Origin: Burkholderiales bacterium | GTDB lineage: Bacteria; Pseudomonadota; Gammaproteobacteria; Burkholderiales; Burkholderiaceae_C | Reading direction: 5' to 3' | DNA length: 62,551 bases | NCBI GenBank assembly: GCA_019509985.1 | Contig: JAEKLF010000070.1 | Coordinates: 1-62,551 of the forward strand | Shown here: piece by piece, positions 8,054-15,877 of the stretch | How the letters are laid out: the number at the start of each line of letters is the position of its first letter | How positions within the stretch are numbered: the stretch's first letter is position 1 | The notes under the pieces: generated by a model | Database searches by the model: none | Told to the model about the DNA's origin: nothing | Seen by the model: the letters and a program-made list of their open reading frames with translations, nothing else | Translations under genes and position numbers: made by a program

Positions 8054-9163
8054 TCACGATGCAGCTGCAGTGGCTGCATTGACCGTCCCTGCGTCGGCAT
8101 CCGACACCGTGCGGTTGCGGCCGGCACGCTTGGCCTCGTAAAGCGCCCGGTCGGCGCTGGACAGCAGCTCCGCAAAGCTTGTTGCACTGGTCGGCAGCAT
8201 CGCCAGGCCCGCCGACAGCGTCGCGCCGACGGTGCCGCCCTCGGGGGTCACGAAGGGCGCCTCCTGCACCATCACCCGGATGCGCTCGGCCACCTCGCGG
8301 GCGCCGGCCAGGTCGGTGCGCGGCAGCAGCACGACGAACTCCTCACCGCCGTAGCGCGCGGCCAGGTCGCCGGTGCGCAGGGACCGCAGGATGAGGCCGC
8401 CCACCTGACGCAGCACCTCGTCGCCCGCCGGGTGGCCGTGGCGGTCGTTGATGGCCTTGAAATGGTCGATGTCCAGGAACAGGCAGGCCAGCGGGTAGCG
8501 GTGGCGCACGGCCTGGCTGAACTCGATCAGGCTGCGGTGGTCGAAGTAGCGGCGGTTGTGCACGCCGGTCAGGCCGTCCGTCATGCCGGCGCGGCGCAGG
8601 CGCTCGCGGTTGAGCATGCTCTCGATGGCGATGGCCGCAATGGCCGCGAGGCGGTCCAGGAACTTGGTGCCCGACGTCGCGTCATAGCGCTCGGGGTCGC
8701 GCGAGCCCAGGTGCAGGCTGCCGATCAGCAGGCCCTGGCGGATCAGCGGCAGCAGCGCGGCGGAGCGCACGCCGGCGTCCGCGCCGAAGGCCTTGGCGAG
8801 CAGCGCCGCATCGGGCCCGGGGCCGATGAGGCGGGTCATGCGGGCGGCGCCAAACAGCTCCCGCAACGGCCCGTGGCTGTCCAGCAGCTGCGGCGCCTTG
8901 ACCATGGGCAGGCTGGGCAGCGCGCGGCGCAGCTCTTCCTCGGGATCCAGCAGCCAGAGCTCGGCGGCATCCAGGCCGAAGTCGGCGCGGCAGTCGACGA
9001 GCAGCAGGTTGACCAGCTCCTCCATCGAACTCACCGCGATGAGGCGGCGCTCCAGCGCATCGAAGCGGTCCAGCTTGCGCTCGTTCGCGTGGGCGGCGTC
9101 GAGCAGGGACTGCAGCTGGCGGCGCAGCTCCTGGACTTGGGCTTCGGGAGTCAGCGCGTTCAT
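8054..9163 (-). CDS. Diguanylate cyclase with DUF484-like GAF sensor
   Basis: The 369-aa soluble protein begins with a short coiled coil (residues ~8-50). A DUF484/GAF-like domain (about 50-195, containing the family-like GSLHLGSRDPERYD and TKFLDRLAAIAA) follows, then a GGDEF domain (about 205-350). The active loop is GGEEF, with an RxxD inhibitory site (RTGD) five residues before it, so a functional c-di-GMP synthase is expected. The ATG at 9163 is chosen because the upstream open frame lies in repeat B, which ends about 13 bases before the start. Its proximity to another cyclase and an HDOD protein makes this a c-di-GMP-rich region. Confidence 0.9.
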   Translation of the reverse strand: MNALTPEAQVQELRRQLQSLLDAAHANERKLDRFDALERRLIAVSSMEELVNLLLVDCRADFGLDAAELWLLDPEEELRRALPSLPMVKAPQLLDSHGPLRELFGAARMTRLIGPGPDAALLAKAFGADAGVRSAALLPLIRQGLLIGSLHLGSRDPERYDATSGTKFLDRLAAIAAIAIESMLNRERLRRAGMTDGLTGVHNRRYFDHRSLIEFSQAVRHRYPLACLFLDIDHFKAINDRHGHPAGDEVLRQVGGLILRSLRTGDLAARYGGEEFVVLLPRTDLAGAREVAERIRVMVQEAPFVTPEGGTVGATLSAGLAMLPTSATSFAELLSSADRALYEAKRAGRNRTVSDADAGTVNAATAAAS

Positions 9164-9175
9164 GTCAGTTGTCCA

Positions 9176-9312
9176 ACGGGGCGAGCGCTGGGCCGCTCCC
9201 AGGCCGGCCCGTCGGGCGATGTGCTGGCCGGCCGATCCGGCCAGCATCGCCGCCCCCTCGGGGGACCGACCGGGCATGCCCGCGTTCAGCGGGGCGGGAC
9301 TGGGCGAGGGGT
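9176..9312 (-). repeat. Structured intergenic repeat, copy B
   Basis: On the minus strand this aligns along its whole length with copy A (4053-4187), with the same three hairpins. The H2 stem here is CTGGCCGG / CCGGCCAG, where A has CTTGCCGG / CCGGCAAG: both arms changed together. It fills the gap from just after the stop of the RluA-type gene to ~13 bases before the cyclase ATG, oriented with both genes. Confidence 0.78.
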
Positions 9313-9316
9313 CGTT

Positions 9317-10225
9317 TCATGGCGGCGTGATTGTCGCGGCGGCGCGCGAGAAGGCGCGTGACAGGCCGGTGACCGGGTCGCGGAACGAAATCTCTCGGGC
9401 CACGAGTTGCAGCGGCGCATCGAAGTATGGCGGGTCTTCGTGCGGCTGCAGCAGGGGGTAGATGCGGTCGCCGGCGATGGGCAGGCCGATGGCGTTCATC
9501 TGCGCGCGCAGCTGGTGCTTGACGCCGGTCCTGGGCCGCAGTTCGTAGCGGGCCAGGCCGTGGTCCAGGGGATCGACGAGATCGACCCAGGTCTCGGCGT
9601 TGGGCTCGCCGGCCACGGCCTGCATCTGCATGAAGGCTCCCCCTTCGCGTTCGACCAGCCGATGCCGCAGCAGGCGCGGCCAGGGGCCGGCGCCGGCCGG
9701 CGCAATGGCCTCGTAGACCTTGGCGACGGCGCGGTCGCGGAACAGGTTCTGGTAGGCGGCGCGCTCGGCCGCGTTCACGCTGAAGACGACCAGGCCGGCG
9801 GTCTCGCGATCCAGCCGGTGGATGGGGCTGAGCTCGGCCAGGCCGGTCGCGCGCCGCAGCCGCGTCAGCAAGGTCTGCTGCACGTAGGCGCCACCCGGCG
9901 TGACCGGCAGGAAGTGGGGCTTGTCGGCGACGAGCAGGTGCTCGTCCTGGAAGACGATGCGCTCGGTGAACGGAATCTCGGGCTCGGCGTCGAGCTGGCG
10001 CCAGTAGAAGACGCGACGGTTGGGTCGGTAAGGTGTGTCGATGACGGCCCGGCCCGCATCATCGACAACATCACCGCGAGCCAGCCGCGCTGGCCAGTCC
10101 GCGACGAGGGGCAGGCGCTCGGCAAGAAAGGCCGCCAAGCTGCCCCAGGCGCCCGGCGGGCAGAAGACCGCACTGGCGCCGACACCGTCGCGCAGCGGCA
10201 GGGGCGGCTTCGCGGCCCGGCTCAC
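9317..10225 (-). CDS. RluA-family pseudouridine synthase
   Basis: The 302-aa protein belongs to the RluA family that isomerises uridine to pseudouridine in rRNA or tRNA. The catalytic motif HRLDRETAGLVV (aspartate near residue 137) and the C-terminal RPRTGVKHQLRAQM motif are both visible. No S4 domain is evident. The start is taken as GTG at 10225, because it overlaps the upstream stop as GTGA; the frame is open to 10312 but without family similarity. Which RNA position is modified cannot be told from this sequence. Confidence 0.88.
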   Translation of the reverse strand: MSRAAKPPLPLRDGVGASAVFCPPGAWGSLAAFLAERLPLVADWPARLARGDVVDDAGRAVIDTPYRPNRRVFYWRQLDAEPEIPFTERIVFQDEHLLVADKPHFLPVTPGGAYVQQTLLTRLRRATGLAELSPIHRLDRETAGLVVFSVNAAERAAYQNLFRDRAVAKVYEAIAPAGAGPWPRLLRHRLVEREGGAFMQMQAVAGEPNAETWVDLVDPLDHGLARYELRPRTGVKHQLRAQMNAIGLPIAGDRIYPLLQPHEDPPYFDAPLQLVAREISFRDPVTGLSRAFSRAAATITPP

Positions 10226-11115
10226 TCGATGCGCGCCCCGCCGCGGGCGCGCTCGTCCATGTAGGCATTCAGGCGCCTGATGTCCTGCGGGTCGGCCCGG
10301 TCGCCGCGCCATTCGCGCACCCAGGCCTCGCGGTTGGGTTCGCGGGCGAGCTCGCGCACGGCCGCGTCGATAGCCTCGATGTGGCGCCTGCCTTCGGACG
10401 TGCGGCTGCAGGACACCGTGGCCAGCAGCGTGCTGAGGCCCTCGGCCACCGGCAGCGCCACCAGCGCGCCGGGTTCGCCTGCGCGCGCGAGGTAGTCCTT
10501 GACGACGGCGGGGTACTCCAGCGTGTAGTCCATGCGGCCGGCGCGCAACATGTCCAGCAGCTGGCTGCTGAGCTGGGCGCCGACGGCCAGGCGCGGCACG
10601 ACCTGCTGGGCCAGCAGGCTGTCGATCTGCGCGCCGAAGGCGCGATCACGCGCCAGCAGCAGGCGCAGGTCCTGGCGCTTGAGCAGCTCGGCCAGCACGA
10701 GGCGACCGCCCTGGGAGCGGCCGCCTGGCGCGAACTGGGCCTCGTAGTCGCGGCGCACGATGACGTGGATCTCGCGCGAGACCAGCGGCGGGTAGAGGTG
10801 GGAGAAGTAGAGCCAATCCACGCGCGCCGGCGTGCGCACGTGCAGCGTGGAACACAGCGTCTGGCCGGCACGGCTCTCGGCCTCGTAGCGTGCCGTGCTG
10901 GCCTCGACGAACTCGTGCCGATAGCCCGGCATGCGCGCCAGCAGCACGCGCATGAAGCCGTCCACCTCGCCATGGCCCAGCTCGGCCAGGCTGCGCGGCG
11001 GGTGGCCCTGCACGAAGCTGAAATGCGGCGGCACGTCCTGCGCCACCCAGCGGATGGTGTCGGCATGCGCCACAGCAGCAGCCATCCAAGCCGCCAGCAC
11101 CCACGCTCCCCGCAT
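10222..11115 (-). CDS. TIGR02285-type periplasmic solute-binding protein
   Basis: The 297-aa protein has a signal peptide (MRGAWVLAAWMAAAVAHA) and a type-II periplasmic binding fold. The opening DTIRWVAQDVPPHFSF is the usual first strand of SBP_bac_3-like domains, and the pattern matches TIGR02285, a family of unknown ligand. Cysteines in the mature part (CSTLHV, VSCSRTS) could form a disulfide. The stop overlaps the GTG start of the pseudouridine synthase, so the two are co-translated. No transporter genes lie nearby. It lies directly after repeat C. Confidence 0.75.
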   Translation of the reverse strand: MRGAWVLAAWMAAAVAHADTIRWVAQDVPPHFSFVQGHPPRSLAELGHGEVDGFMRVLLARMPGYRHEFVEASTARYEAESRAGQTLCSTLHVRTPARVDWLYFSHLYPPLVSREIHVIVRRDYEAQFAPGGRSQGGRLVLAELLKRQDLRLLLARDRAFGAQIDSLLAQQVVPRLAVGAQLSSQLLDMLRAGRMDYTLEYPAVVKDYLARAGEPGALVALPVAEGLSTLLATVSCSRTSEGRRHIEAIDAAVRELAREPNREAWVREWRGDRADPQDIRRLNAYMDERARGGARIE

Positions 11116-11130
11116 TCAATGTCCCCGGTG

Positions 11131-11270
11131 TTCGGGCCGAGCGCCGGGCCGCTCCCAAGCCGGCCCGCGATGGCGATGTGCTTGCGGCTCAACGCCGCAA
11201 GCATCGCCGTCCCCTCGGGGGACCGGCCAAGCTGGCCTGCGTTCAGCAGCGCGAGACTGGACGAGGGGCT
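11131..11270 (-). repeat. Structured intergenic repeat, copy C
   Basis: On the minus strand it aligns with copies A and B. H1 is GTCCCC-CGA-GGGGAC; the H2 stem is CTTGCGGC / GCCGCAAG, which differs from A at three paired positions on both arms; H3 is GGGCCG / CGGCCC. It begins 7 bases after the murA-like stop and ends ~15 bases before the next ATG, in the direction of transcription. Confidence 0.78.
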
Positions 11271-11277
11271 TCAAGTT

Positions 11278-12579
11278 CTAGTCGCCTTCGACCCACTCCA
11301 TGCGCGCGCCCAGTTCGCCGATGTGCTCGACGAAATTGGGGTGAGCACGGCGGATCGGCGTCGCGTTCTTGATCAGGCTCTTGCCGGGGATGCTCGCCGC
11401 CACCATCAGCAGTGCGATGGCGACACGGATGATGTAGGGGCTCTCGACCTCGGCCGGGCTCAGCGGCTTGCCGCCGAAGGTGATCATGCGGTGCGGGTCG
11501 GACAGGAAGGCGTGCGCGCCGAACTTGGCCAGCTCGCTGGTCCAGCCCATCGCGCCGTCGTAGACCTTGTTCCAGAACATCACGCTGCCCTCGGCCTTGA
11601 CGCCCAGGGCCACGAAGATGGGCAGCAGGTCCACCGGCACGTACGGCCAGGGCGCGGCCTCGACCTTTTGCAGGATGTTGCGGGTGAAGGGTTCCTTCAC
11701 CTTCAGCGGCCCGCTCGTCACGCAGCGGCTCCAGCCGTCCTCGTGGACGATCTGCACGCCGAACTTGGCGAAGGTGCGGTCCAGCAGCGGGAACATCTCC
11801 GGCGCGCTGTTCTTCACGCGCACGTCGCCGCCGGTGATGGCACCCAGGGCCAGGAAGGTGACGATCTCGTGGAAGTCCTCGGTGAAGGCGTAGTCGGCGC
11901 CACCAAGTTCCTGCACGCCGGTGATCTTCAGCTTGGACGTGCCGTGACCCTCGATCCTGGCGCCCAGCAGCGACATGAAGTTGCAGAACTCCTGCACATG
12001 CGGCTCGCTGGCGGCGTTGGTCAGCGTGGACACGCCGTTGGCCAGCGCCGCGCACAGCACGAAGTTCTCGGTGGTGGTGACCGAGGCGTAGTCGGTCCAG
12101 TGCGCGTTGGCAGTCAGCGGCCGGTGCACGCGCAGGATGAGGCCGTCGGGCAGGCGCTCGACCTGGGCGCCGAAGCGCTCGAACACCTCGACGTGTGGGT
12201 CGATCTCGCGCGCGCCCAGCGTGCAGCCCTTGACGTCGTCCTCGATGCGCGCGGCACCGAAGCGGGCCATGAGGCCCGGCACCAGCATGATCGAAGAGCG
12301 CATCTCTTCGGGCAGGCGGTCGACGTTGGGGTCGAAACGCGTGTGCTCGTGGTGGACGTCCAGGATGCCGGTCTTGAAGTCCAGCTCGACCTTGGACCCC
12401 AGCTTCCTGAAGACCTCGACGATCTTCTTCACGTCGGTGATCTCGGGCACGCCGCGCAGGCGCACCGGCTGCTTGGTCAGCAGCGTGGCGCAGAGGATGG
12501 GCAGGACGGCATTCTTGTTGGCCGAGGGGGTGATGCGGCCCGAGAGGGGCGTGCCGCCGTGGACGATCAGGTGGGACAT
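11278..12579 (-). CDS. murA: UDP-N-acetylglucosamine 1-carboxyvinyltransferase (MurA family), divergent
   Basis: The 433-aa enzyme belongs to the EPSP-synthase fold. MurA transfers enolpyruvate from PEP to UDP-GlcNAc at the first committed step of peptidoglycan synthesis. The N-terminal SANKNAVLPILCA holds the Lys-Asn pair, and GCTLGAREID near residue 118 carries the catalytic Cys, followed by the conserved Arg, though the usual RPVD reads REID. It is therefore probably active, but diverged from the housekeeping type; a second murA elsewhere is likely. The ATG at 12579 matches the family N-terminus; the open frame upstream to 12687 does not. Neighbours are not cell-wall genes. Confidence 0.82.
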   Translation of the reverse strand: MSHLIVHGGTPLSGRITPSANKNAVLPILCATLLTKQPVRLRGVPEITDVKKIVEVFRKLGSKVELDFKTGILDVHHEHTRFDPNVDRLPEEMRSSIMLVPGLMARFGAARIEDDVKGCTLGAREIDPHVEVFERFGAQVERLPDGLILRVHRPLTANAHWTDYASVTTTENFVLCAALANGVSTLTNAASEPHVQEFCNFMSLLGARIEGHGTSKLKITGVQELGGADYAFTEDFHEIVTFLALGAITGGDVRVKNSAPEMFPLLDRTFAKFGVQIVHEDGWSRCVTSGPLKVKEPFTRNILQKVEAAPWPYVPVDLLPIFVALGVKAEGSVMFWNKVYDGAMGWTSELAKFGAHAFLSDPHRMITFGGKPLSPAEVESPYIIRVAIALLMVAASIPGKSLIKNATPIRRAHPNFVEHIGELGARMEWVEGD

Positions 12580-12727
12580 GGGTGCAGAACTCGCAGGGAG
12601 GCCCGGATTGTCGCGGTTCCCCGCAATCTCCCTTCGCGGGCAGGGTGGGATCAATCCCGATGGTGGCGCGGCGCGCCTCTGATGCAATCCGCCGCATGCC
12701 CGCGCCAGTCGGGTTCGGGAGCTTCAA

Positions 12728-13408
12728 GTGTCATCCTTGCCTGTCCCTGCGCCTGCGCTGCCCTATGCGCGCACGCCGTTCTACCTCGCGCTGCTGCTGC
12801 TCGCCGGGCTGGCGGGCTTCTACCCGTCTTACCTGGCACGACTGGACCGGACCGACCTGGTCCACCACGCCCACGCGCTGACGGCCTTTGCGTGGATGAG
12901 CCTGCTGGTGCTGCAGGCCACGCTGATCCGCCTGCGCCGCCGGCCGCTGCACCGCGCCATCGGCCGCACGGCCTTCGTGCTGGTGCCCCTGTTGATCGCG
13001 TCCGGGCTGGTGATGGCCTGGGGCATGGTGCACGCTGACAACCCCTTCGCCCGCGCCTTCGGCCCGCGCCTGGCCGTCGTCGACCTGACGGCCATGGCCG
13101 GCTTCGCCACCTTCTTTGTGCTGGCCATCAAACACCGCCGCAACATCCACCTGCACGCCCGCTACATGGCCGCCACCGGGCTGCTGATCCTGCCACCGGC
13201 GCTGGCGCGGCTGGCGGTGAACACGGTGCCTGGGGTCAAGGGCTTCACGATGACCTTTCACGTCGGCTACCTGCTGACCGAGCTGGTCGTGGCCGCGATG
13301 CTGCTTCAGGCCTGGCGCAGCCGCCAGCCCGCGCGGCCCTTCGTGCTGCTGCTGGCCTTGCTGGTGCTGCAGGAAATTGGCTTCTGGGCCGGCGTGGCGG
13401 TGCGCTGA
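12728..13408 (+). CDS. Conserved integral membrane protein, DUF2306-like
   Basis: The 226-aa protein is almost entirely hydrophobic, with about six to seven predicted membrane helices. Histidines recur at helix ends: HHAHA near residue 45, HRAIGR near 77, HLHARYM near 140 and FHVGY near 178. These could bind haem or metal, but this is only suggested by the pattern. The start is GTG at 12728 (no ATG nearby fits). It resembles DUF2306/COG-type small membrane proteins; no function is assigned. It is divergent from the MurA-family gene and convergent with trhO. Confidence 0.6.
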   Translation: MSSLPVPAPALPYARTPFYLALLLLAGLAGFYPSYLARLDRTDLVHHAHALTAFAWMSLLVLQATLIRLRRRPLHRAIGRTAFVLVPLLIASGLVMAWGMVHADNPFARAFGPRLAVVDLTAMAGFATFFVLAIKHRRNIHLHARYMAATGLLILPPALARLAVNTVPGVKGFTMTFHVGYLLTELVVAAMLLQAWRSRQPARPFVLLLALLVLQEIGFWAGVAVR

Positions 13409-13411
13409 AGC

Positions 13412-14203
13412 TCAGCCCGCAGCCGGGTCCAGCCGCTTCGCTCTCGCCAGCCGCCAGGCGTCCGCCGGGTCGGTGAACACCGCCTCGGCCGTCGTGCCGG
13501 TCTCACGCCCGGCGGCGTCGATGGCGATGCGCTTGTCGAAGACGTAACACTCGCCCTGCCAGTCGGCCGCCGCGTCCTCGGGGAAGGCTTCGAGGTAGCC
13601 CAGGATGCCGCCATCAAGCTGTGCGACCTTGAGCCCGCGCTCCTGCATCCAGGCTGCTGTCTTCTCGCAGCGGATGCCGCCGGTGCAGTACATCGCCACC
13701 GTCTTGCCTTGCCACTCCTCGCGATGCGCTTCGACATAGGCCGGGAAGTCGCGGAAGTGCGCCACGCCGGGGTCGATCGCACCACGGAAGCGGCCGAGCT
13801 TGAACTCGAAGCTGTTGCGGTTGTCGAGGACGACGGTCTCCGGGTCGTTCAGCAGCTCGCGCCAGCGCTGCGGGCTGACGTGGCTGCCCGTGTCGACGCC
13901 GCTGACGCCCGGGACGCCGAAGGCGACGATCTCGCGCTTGACCGAGACCTTGAGCAGGCTGAACGGCGAGCGCTCGCAGGCGTTGTGCTTGCAGTGCAGG
14001 CCAGCAAAGCCCGGCTGCCGTTGCAGCGCCGCCTCGAAGCCGGCCAGCACCGCGGCCGGGCCGGCCACCGCGGTGCTCAGGCCTTCCTCGGCGACCAGGA
14101 TGACGCCGCCCAGGCCGGCCGCGGTCTCGCGCAGCCAGGCGGCAAAGGCCGTCGGGTCGGCGATCGGCGTGAAACGGTAGAAGGAGCTGTGGACCAGGGA
14201 CAT
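13412..14203 (-). CDS. trhO: tRNA uridine(34) hydroxylase TrhO (YceA, rhodanese family)
   Basis: The 263-aa protein matches the UPF0176/TrhO family, which forms 5-hydroxyuridine at tRNA position 34 in an oxygen-dependent way. An N-terminal domain (VILVAEEGLSTAVAG-type, residues 1-100) precedes a rhodanese domain. The latter starts near VVLDNRNSFEFKLGRF, and its active loop is CTGGIRCEK (Cys near residue 172). The ATG at 14203 is chosen from the family N-terminus (MSLVHSSFYRF). It converges on the membrane protein gene with only three bases between the stops. Confidence 0.92.
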   Translation of the reverse strand: MSLVHSSFYRFTPIADPTAFAAWLRETAAGLGGVILVAEEGLSTAVAGPAAVLAGFEAALQRQPGFAGLHCKHNACERSPFSLLKVSVKREIVAFGVPGVSGVDTGSHVSPQRWRELLNDPETVVLDNRNSFEFKLGRFRGAIDPGVAHFRDFPAYVEAHREEWQGKTVAMYCTGGIRCEKTAAWMQERGLKVAQLDGGILGYLEAFPEDAAADWQGECYVFDKRIAIDAAGRETGTTAEAVFTDPADAWRLARAKRLDPAAG

Positions 14204-14237
14204 CGGCGCGGATTGTCGCGCCCGCGCTGCCGACGAC

Positions 14238-14603
14238 TCAGCTCGACGACAGCACGAAGACGTTGCCCTCGGAGTCCTTGAACTTCGCGAACGTGCCCCA
14301 GGGCTGCGCCGTCGGCGGCTCGACGAAGTCGACGCCGCGTTGCTGCAGCTGGCGGTAGGTCGCCTCGACGTCGTCGCAGGCGATGGCGCCGTTGAAGAAG
14401 GTGCCGATGCGGTCCTCGTGGCCTTCGGGCGTGAACAGCACGACGCGCGTCGCCGAATGGCCGATGCGCAGCTCGATCCAGCGCTTGCCCGGGCCCATGG
14501 GCTGATCGGTGGCCACAGAAAAGCCAAGCTGGTCGCGGTAGAAGGCCAGCGCGCGGGCGGGGTCGGCGACGGGGACGCCGATGAACTTGACGTGGGTGAT
14601 CAT
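14238..14603 (-). CDS. VOC (glyoxalase/bleomycin-resistance) superfamily protein
   Basis: The 121-aa protein has the paired beta-alpha-beta-beta-beta modules of the VOC fold: ITHVKFIGVPVADPARALAFYRDQLGF at the start and FVEPPTAQPWGTFAKFKDSEGNVF at the end. The N-terminal metal ligand (His4) and Glu near 113 fit a metal-binding site. VOC members include lyases, dioxygenases and binding proteins, so no reaction is claimed. It lies just upstream of trhO on the same strand with a 34-base gap, so the two are probably co-transcribed. Confidence 0.82.
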   Translation of the reverse strand: MITHVKFIGVPVADPARALAFYRDQLGFSVATDQPMGPGKRWIELRIGHSATRVVLFTPEGHEDRIGTFFNGAIACDDVEATYRQLQQRGVDFVEPPTAQPWGTFAKFKDSEGNVFVLSSS

Positions 14604-14693
14604 GGTGGCGGTGCCTGGTTGAAGCCGTGGTGGTGCCCATTCTGGAAGCGCGCCGGCGCGCCGCGTTCGATGGCTGCTATAGCATTCATCGCC

Positions 14694-15011
14694 ATGCACA
14701 AGGCACCGCCAGCGCAGGCCCACCAGATCGACGCCTATGTCGTCGACACGCTGATGGCCGACCTCTGCGGCCACGATCGCCGGCCCTCGGCCTTCCTTGT
14801 CTACCTCTGCCTGGCCTGCGAGGCGCAGCGCCGCCGGCTGGACGCCGTGCCGCTGAGCCTGCAGGAGATCGCCACGCGCACGGGGCTGGCCAAGTCCACC
14901 GTGCAGACCGCCATCCGTCATCTGAAGCGCCGCGGCCTGCTGGATGCGGACCTGGCCGCAACGACGACGGCACCGCTGCGGCGGGTGGTCGCGCCGTGGC
15001 GCGGCTCCTAG
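14694..15011 (+). CDS. Small helix-turn-helix protein
   Basis: The 105-aa protein carries a winged helix-turn-helix near residues 55-85 (SLQEIATRTGLAKSTVQTAIRHLKRRGLL), similar to those in replication initiation and GntR/MarR-type regulators. No ligand or dimerisation domain is visible. It sits 29 bases upstream of psd on the same strand and is divergent from the VOC gene. It may be a local regulator; its target is unknown. A start at 14670 would add eight residues. Confidence 0.7.
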   Translation: MHKAPPAQAHQIDAYVVDTLMADLCGHDRRPSAFLVYLCLACEAQRRRLDAVPLSLQEIATRTGLAKSTVQTAIRHLKRRGLLDADLAATTTAPLRRVVAPWRGS

Positions 15012-15040
15012 AATCCCCGACCGCTTTTCGGCCCTTTCAC

Positions 15041-15877
15041 ATGTCCGACCGCTTCGCCGTCCTGCCCCAATACCTGATGCCCAAGCTGGCGATGACGCGC
15101 CTGGCCGGGCATTACGCGTCCAAGCCCATGGGCAGCTTCACGACGTCGACCATCCGCCGCTTCGTCGCGCGCTACGGCGTCAACATGGCCGAGGCGGCCC
15201 AGCCGGACATCACGGCCTACGCGACCTTCAACGACTTCTTCACGCGGGCGCTGAAGCCGGGAGCGCGGCCGATCGCCGACGCGCCGCTGATCTGCCCGGT
15301 CGACGGCGCGATCAGCCAGGTCGGCCGCATTACCGGCGACCAGGTCTTCCAGGCCAAGGGCCAGGCCTTCTCGACGACGGCGCTCGTCGGCGGTGACGCA
15401 CAACTGGCCGCGCAGTTCCAGGACGGTCTGTTCGCCAACCTCTACCTGAGCCCCAAGGACTATCACCGCATCCACATGCCCGCCGCCGGCCGGCTCGTGC
15501 GCATGATGCATGTGCCGGGCGCGCTGTTCTCGGTGAACCCGACGACGGCGCGCGGCGTGCCGGGGCTGTTCGCGCGCAACGAGCGGGTCGTCTGCGTGTT
15601 CGAGAACGACACCCTCGGCACCTGGGTGCTGGTGCTCGTCGGCGCCACCATCGTCGGCAGCATGGCCACCGTCTGGCATGGCCGGATCACGCGCGACGGC
15701 GACGTGCACGAATGGCGTTATGACGGCCAGGACATCCGGCTGGAGCAGGGCGACGAGATGGGCCGCTTCCTGCTGGGCTCCACGGTCGTCATGCTGTTCC
15801 GCCCGAGTGCGCTGAGCTTCAACCCGGCCTGGCAGCCCGGCGGAACCATCCGCATGGGCGAGCTGATGGCCGCCTAG
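15041..15877 (+). CDS. psd: Phosphatidylserine decarboxylase proenzyme
   Basis: The 278-aa membrane-associated enzyme makes phosphatidylethanolamine from phosphatidylserine. Self-cleavage at the LGST motif (residues ~245-248, in RFLLGSTVVML) creates the pyruvoyl group. Other family blocks are FFTRALKPGARPI, CPVDGAISQVG and the KDYHRIHMP motif that includes the catalytic His. Length and order are normal. The ATG at 15041 opens with the family N-terminus. Its stop overlaps the stop of the convergent esterase gene inside one CTAG. Confidence 0.95.
   Translation: MSDRFAVLPQYLMPKLAMTRLAGHYASKPMGSFTTSTIRRFVARYGVNMAEAAQPDITAYATFNDFFTRALKPGARPIADAPLICPVDGAISQVGRITGDQVFQAKGQAFSTTALVGGDAQLAAQFQDGLFANLYLSPKDYHRIHMPAAGRLVRMMHVPGALFSVNPTTARGVPGLFARNERVVCVFENDTLGTWVLVLVGATIVGSMATVWHGRITRDGDVHEWRYDGQDIRLEQGDEMGRFLLGSTVVMLFRPSALSFNPAWQPGGTIRMGELMAA

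Noticed and set aside
10381..13038. 885-codon open frame on the plus strand
   Set aside because: It is antisense to the binding-protein and MurA-family genes, and reads as Arg/Ala/Gly/Gln-rich sequence typical of shadows in GC-rich DNA.
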